Shown piece after piece: positions 8,257 through 15,921 of a stretch of 17,337 nucleotides of DNA. The DNA comes from an uncultured Pseudomonadales bacterium (GTDB lineage Bacteria; Pseudomonadota; Gammaproteobacteria; Pseudomonadales; Porticoccaceae), in assembly GCA_937998635.1 (NCBI GenBank), contig CALLDA010000243.1:1-17337 (forward strand). The letters run 5' to 3'. Each line of letters starts with the position of its first letter. Position 1 is the first letter of the stretch. The position numbers and the translations under genes were made by a program. The notes under the pieces were generated by a model. That model did no database searches and was not told the origin of the DNA. It was given only the letters and a program-made list of their open reading frames with translations.

Positions 8257-8320
8257 AGTCTCTATTCCTGTCTATCTGCGGTTACCCACCCACGAGTGAG
8301 TCCGTCGATCAGTTTTCAAA

Positions 8321-8352
8321 TTAAACGCTTAAAAATAAATCAAACGTTTAAG
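8321..8352 (-). repeat. AT-rich inverted repeat between rpoA and rplQ
   Basis: TTAAACG (8321-8327) and CGTTTAA (8345-8351) form a perfect 7-bp inverted repeat with a 17-base loop. An alternative pairing, CTTAAA (8328-8333) with TTTAAG (8347-8352), also exists. The right arm overlaps the rpoA stop codon. It might act as a processing or weak attenuation element, but this is inferred from pairing alone. Confidence 0.35.
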
Positions 8353-9346
8353 AAATTTCACTTTCCTGGCGGAGACTTGCGGGTGGCCAGTTCTCCAGAC
8401 GCATACCCAGGGAAAGTCCCCTGGACGCCAGTACGTCTTTTATTTCGGTAAGCGATTTTTTACCCAGGTTGGGGGTCTTCAGTAACTCAACTTCGGTACG
8501 CTGAATCAGATCACCGATGTAGTAAATGCTTTCAGCTTTCAAACAGTTTGCAGAGCGAACGGTCAATTCAAGATCATCTACTGGTCGTACCAGGATAGGA
8601 TCTATCTGCTCTTCACTTTCTTCAGGCTCGGACTGACTTTCGCTTTCCAGATCAACGAAGACCGCCAATTGCTGTTGCAGAATAGTCGCCGCTCTGCGAA
8701 TAACTTCCTCGGGATCAATAGTACCATTGGTCTCGATATCCAAAACCAGTTTATCCAGATCGGTACGCTGTTCAACACGGGCGTTTTCAACCAAATATGA
8801 GACCCGTCGCACTGGACTATAAGATGCATCGAGACGCAGGCGCCCAATAGCTCTGGTTTCTTCTTCGTCACTTTCTCTTGCATCGGCAGGCTGATAACCA
8901 CGACCTTTTGATACCCGAAGGCGCATATTCAAATTTGTATTGCCAGAAATATGGGCGATGACGTGATCGGGGTTTTTAATCTCGACATTAGCGTCGGCCT
9001 GAATATCACCAGCTGTTACAGAACCCACCCCTGATTTACTTAGAGTAAGTTCTGCCTCATCTTTATCGTGAAGCACGATGGCAACATTTTTGAGATTAAG
9101 CAAAATCTCAATAACATCTTCCTGAACACCTTCTATAGCGCTATATTCATGCAGCACACCATCGATCTCAACTTCAACGATGGCGCTACCGACCATGGAT
9201 GACAGCAAAATACGGCGCAGTGCGTTACCCAGTGTATGGCCGAAACCACGTTCTAGAGGCTCTAAGACTACCCTCGCATTGGTGCTGTCATATTCGGTGA
9301 CGGCAATCGTGCGCGGGGTAAGTAACTCGGTTGATGTATATTGCAT
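8348..9346 (-). CDS. rpoA: DNA-directed RNA polymerase subunit alpha
   Basis: This is the alpha subunit, whose dimer scaffolds RNA polymerase assembly and whose C-terminal domain contacts UP elements and activators. The open frame extends upstream to 9505 but overlaps rpsD there. ATG 9346 gives MQYTSTELLTPR, matching known alpha starts, and AGGATAAAT lies upstream. The product is 332 residues (E. coli 329). The N-terminal domain (about 1-231) includes LERGFGHTLGNALRRILLSS with the assembly arginine near 44/45. A short acidic linker (about 233-248) leads to the C-terminal domain with DPILLRP-like DPILVRPVDDLELTVRSANC. R264 aligns with E. coli R265, the main DNA-contact residue. NLGKKSLTEIK and the LENWPPASL end are intact. 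Confidence 0.98.
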   Translation of the reverse strand: MQYTSTELLTPRTIAVTEYDSTNARVVLEPLERGFGHTLGNALRRILLSSMVGSAIVEVEIDGVLHEYSAIEGVQEDVIEILLNLKNVAIVLHDKDEAELTLSKSGVGSVTAGDIQADANVEIKNPDHVIAHISGNTNLNMRLRVSKGRGYQPADARESDEEETRAIGRLRLDASYSPVRRVSYLVENARVEQRTDLDKLVLDIETNGTIDPEEVIRRAATILQQQLAVFVDLESESQSEPEESEEQIDPILVRPVDDLELTVRSANCLKAESIYYIGDLIQRTEVELLKTPNLGKKSLTEIKDVLASRGLSLGMRLENWPPASLRQESEIS

Positions 9347-9386
9347 AGACAAATTTATCCTGAGATTGATCTGGGTGCGTATGCTG

Positions 9387-10007
9387 TTACTTCGAGTACA
9401 GTTCGACGATAAGGTTTTCGTTAATTTCGCTGGGCAGATCACTGCGGTCTGGTAAACGCTTGAAGACACCTTCCATTTTGTTGGTATCGACCTCGACCCA
9501 CTCAACCACGCCCCGCTGAACAGCGAGCTGCAATGCAGATTGAATACGCAGTTGCGATTTTGCTCGCTCGCGAATGCTGATTACGTCATTCTCCATCACC
9601 TGGAACGAGGCGATATTTGCCCGCCGACCATTTACCAGTACGCTATTGTGAGAAACTAGCTGCCTGGCTTCGGCTCGCGTGGAACCAAAACCCATGCGAT
9701 ACACCACGTTATCCAAGCGACTTTCCAACAGGCTCAACAGATTTTCCCCGGTATTACCTCGGGTACTTGCAGCTTTTTTGTAATAGCTCCGGAATTGCTT
9801 CTCAAGGACACCATAGAAACGACGTACTTTTTGCTTTTCTCGCAATTGCACACCGTAATCAGATAATCGGCTACGACGCGCACCGTGCTGTCCTGGAATA
9901 CTATCTGCTCGGCACTTGGATTCGAGTGGTCGAATACCGCTTTTTAAGAGCAGGTCTGTGCCTTCACGTCGACTCAGCTTACAGGTCGGTCCGAGATATC
10001 TTGCCAT
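9387..10007 (-). CDS. rpsD: 30S ribosomal protein S4
   Basis: S4 nucleates 30S assembly on the 5' domain of 16S rRNA, and in E. coli it also represses the alpha operon. The open frame reaches 10052, but the ATG at 10007 gives MARYLGPTCKLSRREG and exactly 206 residues, the E. coli length. GAGGAA lies upstream. The S4 RNA-binding domain is visible at about 95-157 (SRLDNVVYRMGFGSTRAEAR, then VLVNGRRANI). It is the type without the four-cysteine zinc site. It lies between rpsK and rpoA. Confidence 0.98.
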   Translation of the reverse strand: MARYLGPTCKLSRREGTDLLLKSGIRPLESKCRADSIPGQHGARRSRLSDYGVQLREKQKVRRFYGVLEKQFRSYYKKAASTRGNTGENLLSLLESRLDNVVYRMGFGSTRAEARQLVSHNSVLVNGRRANIASFQVMENDVISIRERAKSQLRIQSALQLAVQRGVVEWVEVDTNKMEGVFKRLPDRSDLPSEINENLIVELYSK

Positions 10008-10021
10008 CAGTATTATTCCTC

Positions 10022-10414
10022 TTAAACGCGACGTTTTTTGGGTGGCCGACAACCATTGTGTGGGATCGGCGTCACGTCTGTAATATTGGTGATTTTCAAA
10101 CCGGCATTATTTAATGCTCGGACTGCAGACTCGCGTCCAGGGCCCGGGCCTTTAACTTCAACGTCTACATTTTGTAATCCGTATTCCTGCGCTGCAGTGG
10201 CCGCACGCTCGGAAGCAACCTGGGCTGCGAAGGGCGTACTCTTACGAGAGCCTCTAAAACCCGAGCCCCCTGACGTCGCCCAACTCAGTGCGTTGCCCTG
10301 ACGGTCAGTGATGGTAATAATGGTATTGTTAAAAGACGCGTGGATATGCGCAATACCGTCCACTACCGTACGGGAAATCTTTTTTCGCGTTGCTTTTACA
10401 GGAGTCTTTGCCAT
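10022..10414 (-). CDS. rpsK: 30S ribosomal protein S11
   Basis: S11 sits on the 30S platform near the E-site and the binding zone for the mRNA Shine-Dalgarno helix. The 130-residue protein (E. coli 129) reads IAHIHASFNNTIITITDRQG near the start, GGSGFRGSRKSTPFAAQ in the middle and IPHNGCRPPKKRRV at the end, all standard S11 blocks. GGAATTGGAC precedes the ATG. It lies between rpsM and rpsD in the alpha operon. Confidence 0.98.
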   Translation of the reverse strand: MAKTPVKATRKKISRTVVDGIAHIHASFNNTIITITDRQGNALSWATSGGSGFRGSRKSTPFAAQVASERAATAAQEYGLQNVDVEVKGPGPGRESAVRALNNAGLKITNITDVTPIPHNGCRPPKKRRV

Positions 10415-10474
10415 ATCAGTCCAATTCCAGAAAACACTTATTCAGTATGCAGCTAGCTCGATTCAAACCTGTTA

Positions 10475-10831
10475 CTAGCGTTTAATAGGCTTACGGGGGC
10501 CTTTTCGGGTACGCGCGTTAGTTTTAGTTCGCTGACCTCGTAAGGGCAAGCTGCGACGATGGCGAATACCTCGATAACAACCCAGATCCATCAATCGCTT
10601 AATATTCATACTAATTTCGCGACGCAAATCACCTTCGACCACGTGCTGGGAAACCGCGTTACGTAAAACGTCCAACTGGGCTTCTGTCAACTCTGAGACT
10701 TTGACAGATTCTTCAATGCCAGCTTCAGCACACAATTTTTGAGCGGTTGTACGGCCTAGCCCATAAACGTAGGTCAGCGAGATCACCGCGTGTTTATGAT
10801 CAGGGATATTGACGCCGGCAATACGGGCCAT
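10475..10831 (-). CDS. rpsM: 30S ribosomal protein S13
   Basis: S13 in the 30S head contacts P-site tRNA and forms intersubunit bridges with L5. It is 118 residues, as in E. coli, opening MARIAGVNIPDHKHAVISLTY-like sequence with the helix-two-turns-helix region YVYGLGRTTAQKLC. The C-terminal tail GQRTKTNARTRKGPRKP is the standard P-site tail. GGAG lies upstream of the ATG. It is the first gene of the alpha operon and ends in tandem TAG TAA. Confidence 0.98.
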   Translation of the reverse strand: MARIAGVNIPDHKHAVISLTYVYGLGRTTAQKLCAEAGIEESVKVSELTEAQLDVLRNAVSQHVVEGDLRREISMNIKRLMDLGCYRGIRHRRSLPLRGQRTKTNARTRKGPRKPIKR

Positions 10832-10916
10832 CCGATTTACTCCAAGTATCCGATAATGTATATGTTTTGGTGTTTAACGCTACCCACCATGCTGTTTATC
10901 CGGCTGGCAGCTGCCC
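10832..10916 (-). promoter_or_regulatory. alpha-operon leader, possible S4-binding autoregulatory RNA
   Basis: The rpsM leader contains a perfect palindrome GGCAGCTGCC (10906-10915), the block CAGCATGGTG, which resembles E. coli leader sequence just upstream of its S4 pseudoknot, and a 5-bp helix TGGTG/CACCA (10889-10885 with 10872-10868). In E. coli S4 binds this leader and blocks rpsM translation. I cannot fold the full pseudoknot here, so the assignment rests mainly on position plus partial likeness. Confidence 0.35.
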
Positions 10917-10941
10917 AAAAAGGCGCAACAGGATAGCGCCT
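10917..10941 (-). terminator. terminator-like hairpin after rpmJ
   Basis: On the - strand AGGCGC (10941-10936) pairs with GCGCCT (10926-10921) around a 9-base loop and runs into TTTT (10920-10917), giving a 6-bp intrinsic-terminator shape 40 bases after the rpmJ stop. It probably limits read-through from the spc operon into the alpha operon. Confidence 0.6.
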
Positions 10942-10958
10942 AACACCACCTAAATCAA
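10930..10958 (-). promoter_or_regulatory. candidate alpha-operon promoter
   Basis: On the - strand TTGATT (10958-10953) and TATCCT (10935-10930) are separated by exactly 17 bases, a plausible but degenerate sigma-70 promoter (4 of 6 matches in each box). E. coli has its alpha promoter in the same rpmJ-rpsM gap. The -10 box lies mostly in the loop of the terminator-like hairpin. Confidence 0.35.
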
Positions 10959-10980
10959 CCTATTTAGTACCTTTCGCCGC

Positions 10981-11097
10981 TTAACCCTGGCGCTGTTTAT
11001 GCCGTGGCTCAGCACTGCAGATTACACGTAGGACGCCTTTACGCTTTACGATCTTACAGTTTCGACAAAGTTTTTTTACCGATGCTCTAACTTTCAT
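10981..11097 (-). CDS. rpmJ: 50S ribosomal protein L36 (zinc-ribbon form)
   Basis: This small gene encodes 38 residues starting MKVRASVKKLCRNCKIVKRK. L36 is the smallest large-subunit protein and stabilises 23S rRNA. The zinc ligands C11, C14, C27 and H33 are all present, so this is the zinc-binding paralogue, not the zinc-free form expressed under zinc limitation. A strong GAGGTGG ribosome site precedes the ATG. It lies 18 bases after secY and ends the spc operon, as in E. coli. Confidence 0.97.
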   Translation of the reverse strand: MKVRASVKKLCRNCKIVKRKGVLRVICSAEPRHKQRQG

Positions 11098-11115
11098 ATT
11101 TCCACCTCAGGACGC

Positions 11116-12444
11116 TTAGCGACCGCCGCTACCGTAGCCTTTCATGTTGGCCTTTTTTAATACCGAATCATATTGATGGGACATCAAATGAGACTGAACC
11201 TGGGACATAAAATCCATGGTAACCACCACCGCGATCAACAAAGATGTGCCGCCCAGATAAAAGGGCACATTAAAATAAACGTTCAAAAACTGGGGCAGCA
11301 AGCACACGCCAGCAATATAAATTCCGCCGACCATGGTCAGGCGTGTTACGACACTGTCAATATATTTTGCCGTTTGATCCCCTGGACGTATGCCGGGTAA
11401 GTAGGCACCGCTCTTTTTCAGGTTGTCGGCGACTTCTTTAGGATTAAAGGTAAGCGCCGTATAGAAAAAACAGAAAAAGATAATCAAACCCGCAAATAAA
11501 AGTATATGCAAAGGCTGGCCGGGCCCGAGGAACAGTGACACGTCCTGAAGCCAGTCTGGTGCCCCGGCACCCTGCCCAAACATCGCCGCCAGTGTTGAGG
11601 GGAACAACAAAAGACTACTGGCAAAAATTGCAGGAATGACACCGGCCATATTTACTTTTAATGGCAGATGACTACTCTGCTGGTTATATGCGCCACGACC
11701 CTGCTGACGCTGGGCGTAATTGACAGTTATACGACGCTGTCCACGTTCGATAAATACCACAAAATAAATAACAGCTATCGCCAGAATAGCGATGATCAAC
11801 AGCACGATGATATTTAAGTCACCCTGCCGAGCTGATTCAAAAGCCTGTCCCAAAGCCCTGGGTAAGCCAGCAACGATACCTGCAAATATAAGCATGGAAA
11901 TACCATTACCAATTCCCCTCTCAGTAATTTGCTCGCCCAACCACATCATGAATACCGCACCGGTGACCAGTGAGGTGATGGCGACCAGGAAAAAAGTTGG
12001 CCCTGGGTAATATGCCAGACCCTGCCCAGCGAGCCCGTAGGCCATGCCGGTACCCTGCACAAGCGCTAGTCCAACGGTTGCGTAACGGGTGATCTGGGTG
12101 AGCTTTCGACGGCCTGCATCACCTTCTTTTTTCATTTGCTCGAGGGTCGGCGTCACTGCAGTCAATAACTGCATAATGATAGACGCTGAAATATAGGGCA
12201 TGATCCCCAGAGCCAAAATACTCATGCGCTCCAGAGCGCCACCAGAGAACATGTTAAACATGCCGAGAATGGTGCCCTGATTTTGCGTGAACAGCGCCGC
12301 AACGCGATCTGGGTCTATACCTGGAACCGGTATATGCGTACCGATGCGATAGATAACAATGGCCAACAACAAAAAGCGAAGGCGAGCCCAAAGCTCGCCC
12401 AGTCCTTTTTCACTGCCCGAAGGCTGTTTTGCTGGTTTTGCCAT
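11116..12444 (-). CDS. secY: protein translocase subunit SecY
   Basis: SecY is the channel of the SecYEG inner-membrane translocon and moves unfolded proteins with SecA or inserts membrane proteins co-translationally. The 442-residue product (E. coli 443) has ten expected hydrophobic segments, among them about 23-38, 73-95, 121-140, 150-172, 183-197, 211-232, 265-290, 312-332, 369-389 and 395-412. The plug region MFNMFSGGALERMS (62-75) is standard. The cytosolic loop FNPKEVADNLKKSGAYLPGIRPG (333-355) carries R353, matching the SecA-interface arginine R357 of E. coli. It lies between rplO and rpmJ, the usual spc position. Confidence 0.98.
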   Translation of the reverse strand: MAKPAKQPSGSEKGLGELWARLRFLLLAIVIYRIGTHIPVPGIDPDRVAALFTQNQGTILGMFNMFSGGALERMSILALGIMPYISASIIMQLLTAVTPTLEQMKKEGDAGRRKLTQITRYATVGLALVQGTGMAYGLAGQGLAYYPGPTFFLVAITSLVTGAVFMMWLGEQITERGIGNGISMLIFAGIVAGLPRALGQAFESARQGDLNIIVLLIIAILAIAVIYFVVFIERGQRRITVNYAQRQQGRGAYNQQSSHLPLKVNMAGVIPAIFASSLLLFPSTLAAMFGQGAGAPDWLQDVSLFLGPGQPLHILLFAGLIIFFCFFYTALTFNPKEVADNLKKSGAYLPGIRPGDQTAKYIDSVVTRLTMVGGIYIAGVCLLPQFLNVYFNVPFYLGGTSLLIAVVVTMDFMSQVQSHLMSHQYDSVLKKANMKGYGSGGR

Positions 12445-12473
12445 GTTAATTCAGCCCTGACATCAATCCGTTG

Positions 12474-12920
12474 CTAGACTTTATCTTGCTCGACAATCTG
12501 GCCACCGGCCGCTTCAAGAGCCGCTCTGGCACCGGCGGTAATCGCGAGGCCCTGAATTTTGACTGGCTTAGTCAGCTCTCCGGATAAAAAGACTTTCGCT
12601 CGACGTATAGTGCTGTTGACCAGGCCCGCTGCACGCAGAGCTTCCAGGTCTATCACCTCGGCATCGACGCCGTCAAGCTCTGCCAGGCGAATTTGCGCCG
12701 ACACCCGTGATATCCGCGAGCTAAAACCAAATTTCGGGAGGCGTTTCTGCAAGGGCATTTGGCCACCTTCAAAGCCGGGCTTGACACTGCCGCCGGATCG
12801 AGACTTCTGACCTTTATGGCCACGGCCACAAGTCTTGCCGAAACCACTACCGATGCCTCGACCGACACGCCTGGCCGGTGGTCGACTACCCTCTGCAGGG
12901 CTCAGGGTATTTAGTCGCAT
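12474..12920 (-). CDS. rplO: 50S ribosomal protein L15
   Basis: L15 is a late-assembly protein with a long extension into 23S rRNA. The 148-residue product starts MRLNTLSPAEGSRP and has the glycine/arginine-rich extension GRGIGSGFGKTCGRGHKGQ, then GFEGGQMPLQKRLPKFGF. GAGGATAG precedes the ATG. The ATG lies one base after the rpmD TGA, so the two are probably translationally coupled. The stop is TAG. Confidence 0.97.
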   Translation of the reverse strand: MRLNTLSPAEGSRPPARRVGRGIGSGFGKTCGRGHKGQKSRSGGSVKPGFEGGQMPLQKRLPKFGFSSRISRVSAQIRLAELDGVDAEVIDLEALRAAGLVNSTIRRAKVFLSGELTKPVKIQGLAITAGARAALEAAGGQIVEQDKV

Positions 12921-12921
12921 C

Positions 12922-13110
12922 TCAACTATCCTCGATTTTCAGCATGTAACTAACTTTATTGATCATACCTCGCACCGACGGGGAATCTTCTACCGTCACG
13001 GTGTGGCCTATACGACGCAGGCCCAAACCTGTCAGACAGGCTTTATGCTTACCCAAACGCCCAATTTCGCTGCGTATTTGAGTAATTGTTAATTTTTCTG
13101 TTTTAGCCAT
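12922..13110 (-). CDS. rpmD: 50S ribosomal protein L30
   Basis: This is a 62-residue L30 (E. coli 59) starting MAKTEKLTITQIRSEIGR with the typical KACLTGLGLRRIGHTV core and the closing RGMINKVSYMLKI. AGGAAATC stands directly before the ATG. It lies between rpsE and rplO, ending in TGA one base from the rplO start. Confidence 0.97.
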   Translation of the reverse strand: MAKTEKLTITQIRSEIGRLGKHKACLTGLGLRRIGHTVTVEDSPSVRGMINKVSYMLKIEDS

Positions 13111-13145
13111 GATTTCCTACTTCCCGTCTCGTTAAAGAGTACTCG

Positions 13146-13658
13146 CTATCCGAGTACCTCTTCCACGGTTTTGCCACGTTTTGCGGCTATTTGCTCAGGC
13201 GCTCGCATCGTCTTTAAACCTGCAAAAGTAGCGCGTACTACGTTCACTGGGTTAGTCGAGCCGTAGCATTTAGCCAGCACATTCTGTACGCCAGCCAACT
13301 CTAATACTGCTCGCATTGCGCCGCCGGCGATGATGCCAGTACCTTCGGACGCAGGCTGCATATAGACTTTAGAGGCGCCATGGTTAGCGCGAATTGCGTA
13401 CTGCAGGGTATTATCTTTCAAGTCTACCTGAATCATATTCCTGCGAGCTGCTTCCATCGCCTTCTGAATCGCCAGTGGCACTTCTCGCGCCTTACCTCGT
13501 CCAAAACCTACGCGACCGTTACCATCACCGACGACAGTCAGCGCTGTAAATCCGAATATCCGGCCACCTTTTACTGTCTTGGCGACTCGATTGACCTGGA
13601 CCAGTTTCTCCATCAGCCCTTCGTTAGGATCGTTATCTCGCGAGTTTTGCTTTGCCAT
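13146..13658 (-). CDS. rpsE: 30S ribosomal protein S5
   Basis: S5 helps maintain decoding accuracy and forms part of the mRNA entry site. The 170-residue protein (E. coli 167) has the double-stranded-RNA-binding-like N-terminal domain with KLVQVNRVAKTVKGGRIFGF, then VGDGNGRVGFGRGKAREVP, and a C-terminal domain with GTGIIAGGAMRAVLELAGV. AAGGG lies upstream of the ATG. It sits between rplR and rpmD and ends in TAG. Confidence 0.98.
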   Translation of the reverse strand: MAKQNSRDNDPNEGLMEKLVQVNRVAKTVKGGRIFGFTALTVVGDGNGRVGFGRGKAREVPLAIQKAMEAARRNMIQVDLKDNTLQYAIRANHGASKVYMQPASEGTGIIAGGAMRAVLELAGVQNVLAKCYGSTNPVNVVRATFAGLKTMRAPEQIAAKRGKTVEEVLG

Positions 13659-13685
13659 TGATCTACCCTTAATGTTCCAGTCTGC

Positions 13686-14045
13686 CTAGAGTTCGAGCCC
13701 GCCTGCACGAGCCGCATCAGCGAGTGCTTTGACTCGGCCATGATACTTAAACCCGCTGCGATCAAATGCTACCTTGGTGACACCGGCCTGTTTGGCTCGC
13801 TCCGCAAGGAGCGCGCCTACTGTTTCGGCGGCGGAACGATTGCCAGTATTTACTTTGCCACGGATACTGCTATCCAGTGACGAAGCGCTGGCGAGAACGT
13901 TATCACCACCTGGCGTCGGCGCAATAACTTGCGCATATATATGTCGAGGAGTCCTGAATACGCATAAACGAGAGACTTCCAACTCGCGGATCTTGCCACG
14001 GGCTTTTCGTGCTCTGCGTAAGCGGGATTGCTTTTTGTCTTTCAT
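13686..14045 (-). CDS. rplR: 50S ribosomal protein L18
   Basis: L18 binds 5S rRNA and, with L5, attaches it to the central protuberance. The 119-residue protein starts MKDKKQSRLRRARKARGKIR, an arginine/lysine-rich RNA-binding tail, followed by LCVFRTPRHIYAQVI and closing with FKYHGRVKALADAARAGGL. The start lies 13 bases after rplF with only a weak CAGGG site, suggesting coupling. The stop is TAG. Confidence 0.97.
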   Translation of the reverse strand: MKDKKQSRLRRARKARGKIRELEVSRLCVFRTPRHIYAQVIAPTPGGDNVLASASSLDSSIRGKVNTGNRSAAETVGALLAERAKQAGVTKVAFDRSGFKYHGRVKALADAARAGGLEL

Positions 14046-14058
14046 AAATTAGACCCTG

Positions 14059-14592
14059 CTACTTTTTCTTGGCTTCTTTACGACGCACATGCTCGTCGGC
14101 ATAACGTACACCTTTACCCTTATATGGCTCTGGGGGTCTAAAGGCCCTTATTTCTGCTGCTACCTGACCGAGCTGTTGCTTGTCTGGTGACTTCAGTACG
14201 ATTTCGGTCTGACTGGGCATCTCTGCGCTAACACCTTCGGGCAACAAATATTCAACAGGATGAGAAAACCCCAGGGTCAAATTAATTTTTTTGCCTTGCA
14301 CCTGAGCACGATAACCGACACCAATGAGCTGCAATTTCTTTTCAAAGCCTTTGCTGACACCAATAACCATGTTATTGACCAGGGCTCGGGTAGTGCCAGC
14401 CATAGCATCACCGTTCTTTGCTCCAGCCCGGGCGCTAAAACTCAGAACCTTATCTTGTTGACTAACCTCAACTGTTTCGTCACAAATCATCGACAACTTG
14501 CCTTGCCCACCCTTGACGGAGATATCATTTCCGCTCAGGGAAACTTCTACGCCCTTGGGTATTTCTACCGGACTGTTAGCTATTCTGGACAT
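14059..14592 (-). CDS. rplF: 50S ribosomal protein L6
   Basis: L6 lies near the GTPase-associated centre of the 50S subunit. It is 177 residues, as in E. coli, opening MSRIANSPVEIPKGVEV with the first alpha/beta repeat to about residue 80 and the second after it. The C-terminal signature FRPPEPYKGKGVRYADEHV is intact. AGGAAT precedes the ATG. It lies between rpsH and rplR and ends in TAG. Confidence 0.98.
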   Translation of the reverse strand: MSRIANSPVEIPKGVEVSLSGNDISVKGGQGKLSMICDETVEVSQQDKVLSFSARAGAKNGDAMAGTTRALVNNMVIGVSKGFEKKLQLIGVGYRAQVQGKKINLTLGFSHPVEYLLPEGVSAEMPSQTEIVLKSPDKQQLGQVAAEIRAFRPPEPYKGKGVRYADEHVRRKEAKKK

Positions 14593-14637
14593 TTACATAT
14601 TCCTGTGACAGTACGAACCGTGTAAAAACACGGCCAG

Positions 14638-15030
14638 TTAAAATACGGTGCAAAGCACTTCCCCACCAATACCGGCGGAACGCGCTGCGCCGCCAGTCAT
14701 TACCCCGTGGCTAGTCGATACAATAGAGATACCTAGACCGCCACGCACTTGCGGCAGTTCACCTGTACCTGCGTAGCGACGCAACCCTGGGCGACTAAAC
14801 CTGTCGAGCTGTTCAATCACCGGCTGGCCTTCAAAGTATTTCAGCTCGATAGTCAACTCAGGCTTAACATCACCGCTAACACTGAAGCCCTGAATATAGC
14901 CTTCGTCCTGCAGTACCTGCGCAACTGCTATTTTGAGCCTGGCGGATGGCATTGACACGGTTTCTTTCGACCGGCCCAAAGCGTTACGAACTCTGGTCAG
15001 CATGTCTGCTAACGGATCCTGCATAGTCAT
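14638..15030 (-). CDS. rpsH: 30S ribosomal protein S8
   Basis: S8 binds the central domain of 16S rRNA early in assembly, and in E. coli it represses the spc operon at the rplE start. It is 130 residues, as in E. coli, opening MTMQDPLADMLTRVRNA. The first ATG (15030) is preferred because AAGGAG lies 9 bases before it. The C-terminal block STSHGVMTGGAARSAGIGGE is the conserved rRNA-binding part. It lies 23 bases after rpsN. Confidence 0.98.
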   Translation of the reverse strand: MTMQDPLADMLTRVRNALGRSKETVSMPSARLKIAVAQVLQDEGYIQGFSVSGDVKPELTIELKYFEGQPVIEQLDRFSRPGLRRYAGTGELPQVRGGLGISIVSTSHGVMTGGAARSAGIGGEVLCTVF

Positions 15031-15053
15031 CGCAATCTACTCCTTAAACCGAA

Positions 15054-15359
15054 CTACCAGCTGGCCTTAACAAGGCCAGGGACATCGCCACGCATGGCCG
15101 CTTCGCGTAATTTGTTGCGGCACAAGCCAAATTTTCTATACACCCCATGAGGTCGACCGGTTACCCGACAACGCCGACGCTGTCGCGAGGGACTGGCATC
15201 GCGTGGTAACTTCTGCAATTGCAGCTGCGCTTCCCAGCGCTCGTCGTCACTGCACTCCATATTAGCGATAGTAGCTTTTAGAGCCGCGCGTTTAACCGCA
15301 TATTTTGCAACCAGCCTGGTGCGCTTTTTTTCGCGCTCAATCATCGATACTTTGGCCAT
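15054..15359 (-). CDS. rpsN: 30S ribosomal protein S14 (long, zinc-independent form)
   Basis: S14 sits in the 30S head near the A-site tRNA. It is 101 residues, the long form found in gammaproteobacteria. The closing part has CRVTGRPHGVYRKFGLCRNK without the four-cysteine zinc knuckle of the short form, so it should not need zinc. The start lies 9 bases after the rplE stop, with GAGGT only at a long distance, so coupling is likely. The stop is TAG. Confidence 0.97.
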   Translation of the reverse strand: MAKVSMIEREKKRTRLVAKYAVKRAALKATIANMECSDDERWEAQLQLQKLPRDASPSRQRRRCRVTGRPHGVYRKFGLCRNKLREAAMRGDVPGLVKASW

Positions 15360-15368
15360 AGTCTGTCA

Positions 15369-15908
15369 TCAACCTCGCAGAGGAAAATTAAAAGCACGCA
15401 ATAGCGCACGACCTTCATCATCGTTGCGCGCACTCGTTGTAATAGTAATATCGAGACCGCGCAATTTATCAATTTTGTCGTAATCAATTTCTGGGAAGAT
15501 GATCTGCTCAGTCACTCCCATGGCAAAATTTCCGCGGCCGTCAAAGGACTTGGCGCTTATACCACGGAAATCTCTGATCCGCGGAATAGCGATGGAGATC
15601 AGTCTTTCGAGAAATTCGTACATCCGATCTTGACGCAAGGTTACTTTGCAACCGATCGGCCACCCTTCCCGAACTTTAAAGCCAGCAATGGACTTACGAG
15701 CCAGCGTTATCACGGGTTTTTGACCCGCTATAGTCTGGAGGTCATCGAATGCATGTTCGAGCACTTTTTTATCTGCCAGTGCTTCGCCGACACCCATATT
15801 CAGGGTAACTTTGGTGACCCGCGGGACTTCCATAACGTTTTTCAGGCCCAGCTCGTCTTTGAGCCGAGGCACGAGTTCGCTTGAGTAAAGGTCTTTTAGA
15901 CTTGCCAT
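15369..15908 (-). CDS. rplE: 50S ribosomal protein L5
   Basis: L5 binds 5S rRNA and contacts P-site tRNA and S13. It is 179 residues, as in E. coli, with VTLNMGVGEALADKK, the GQKPVITLARKSIAGFKVR block and the GNFAMGVTEQIIFPEIDYD segment. AGAGGAAT precedes the ATG. The start is 13 bases after rplX; in E. coli this junction is the S8 repressor site, but I could not confirm its fold here. The stop is TGA. Confidence 0.98.
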   Translation of the reverse strand: MASLKDLYSSELVPRLKDELGLKNVMEVPRVTKVTLNMGVGEALADKKVLEHAFDDLQTIAGQKPVITLARKSIAGFKVREGWPIGCKVTLRQDRMYEFLERLISIAIPRIRDFRGISAKSFDGRGNFAMGVTEQIIFPEIDYDKIDKLRGLDITITTSARNDDEGRALLRAFNFPLRG

Positions 15909-15921
15909 CGCTACTATTCCT

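Noticed and set aside
9347..9505. N-terminal extension of the rpoA reading frame by 53 residues
   Set aside because: It overlaps rpsD and has no alpha-subunit likeness; MQYTSTELLTPR at 9346 matches known starts and has a ribosome site.
10008..10052. 15-residue extension of rpsD
   Set aside because: The ATG at 10007 gives the standard MARYLGP start and a 206-residue protein.
9617..10114. 165-codon + strand frame opposite rpsD/rpsK
   Set aside because: Shadow of conserved ribosomal genes with no recognisable domain.
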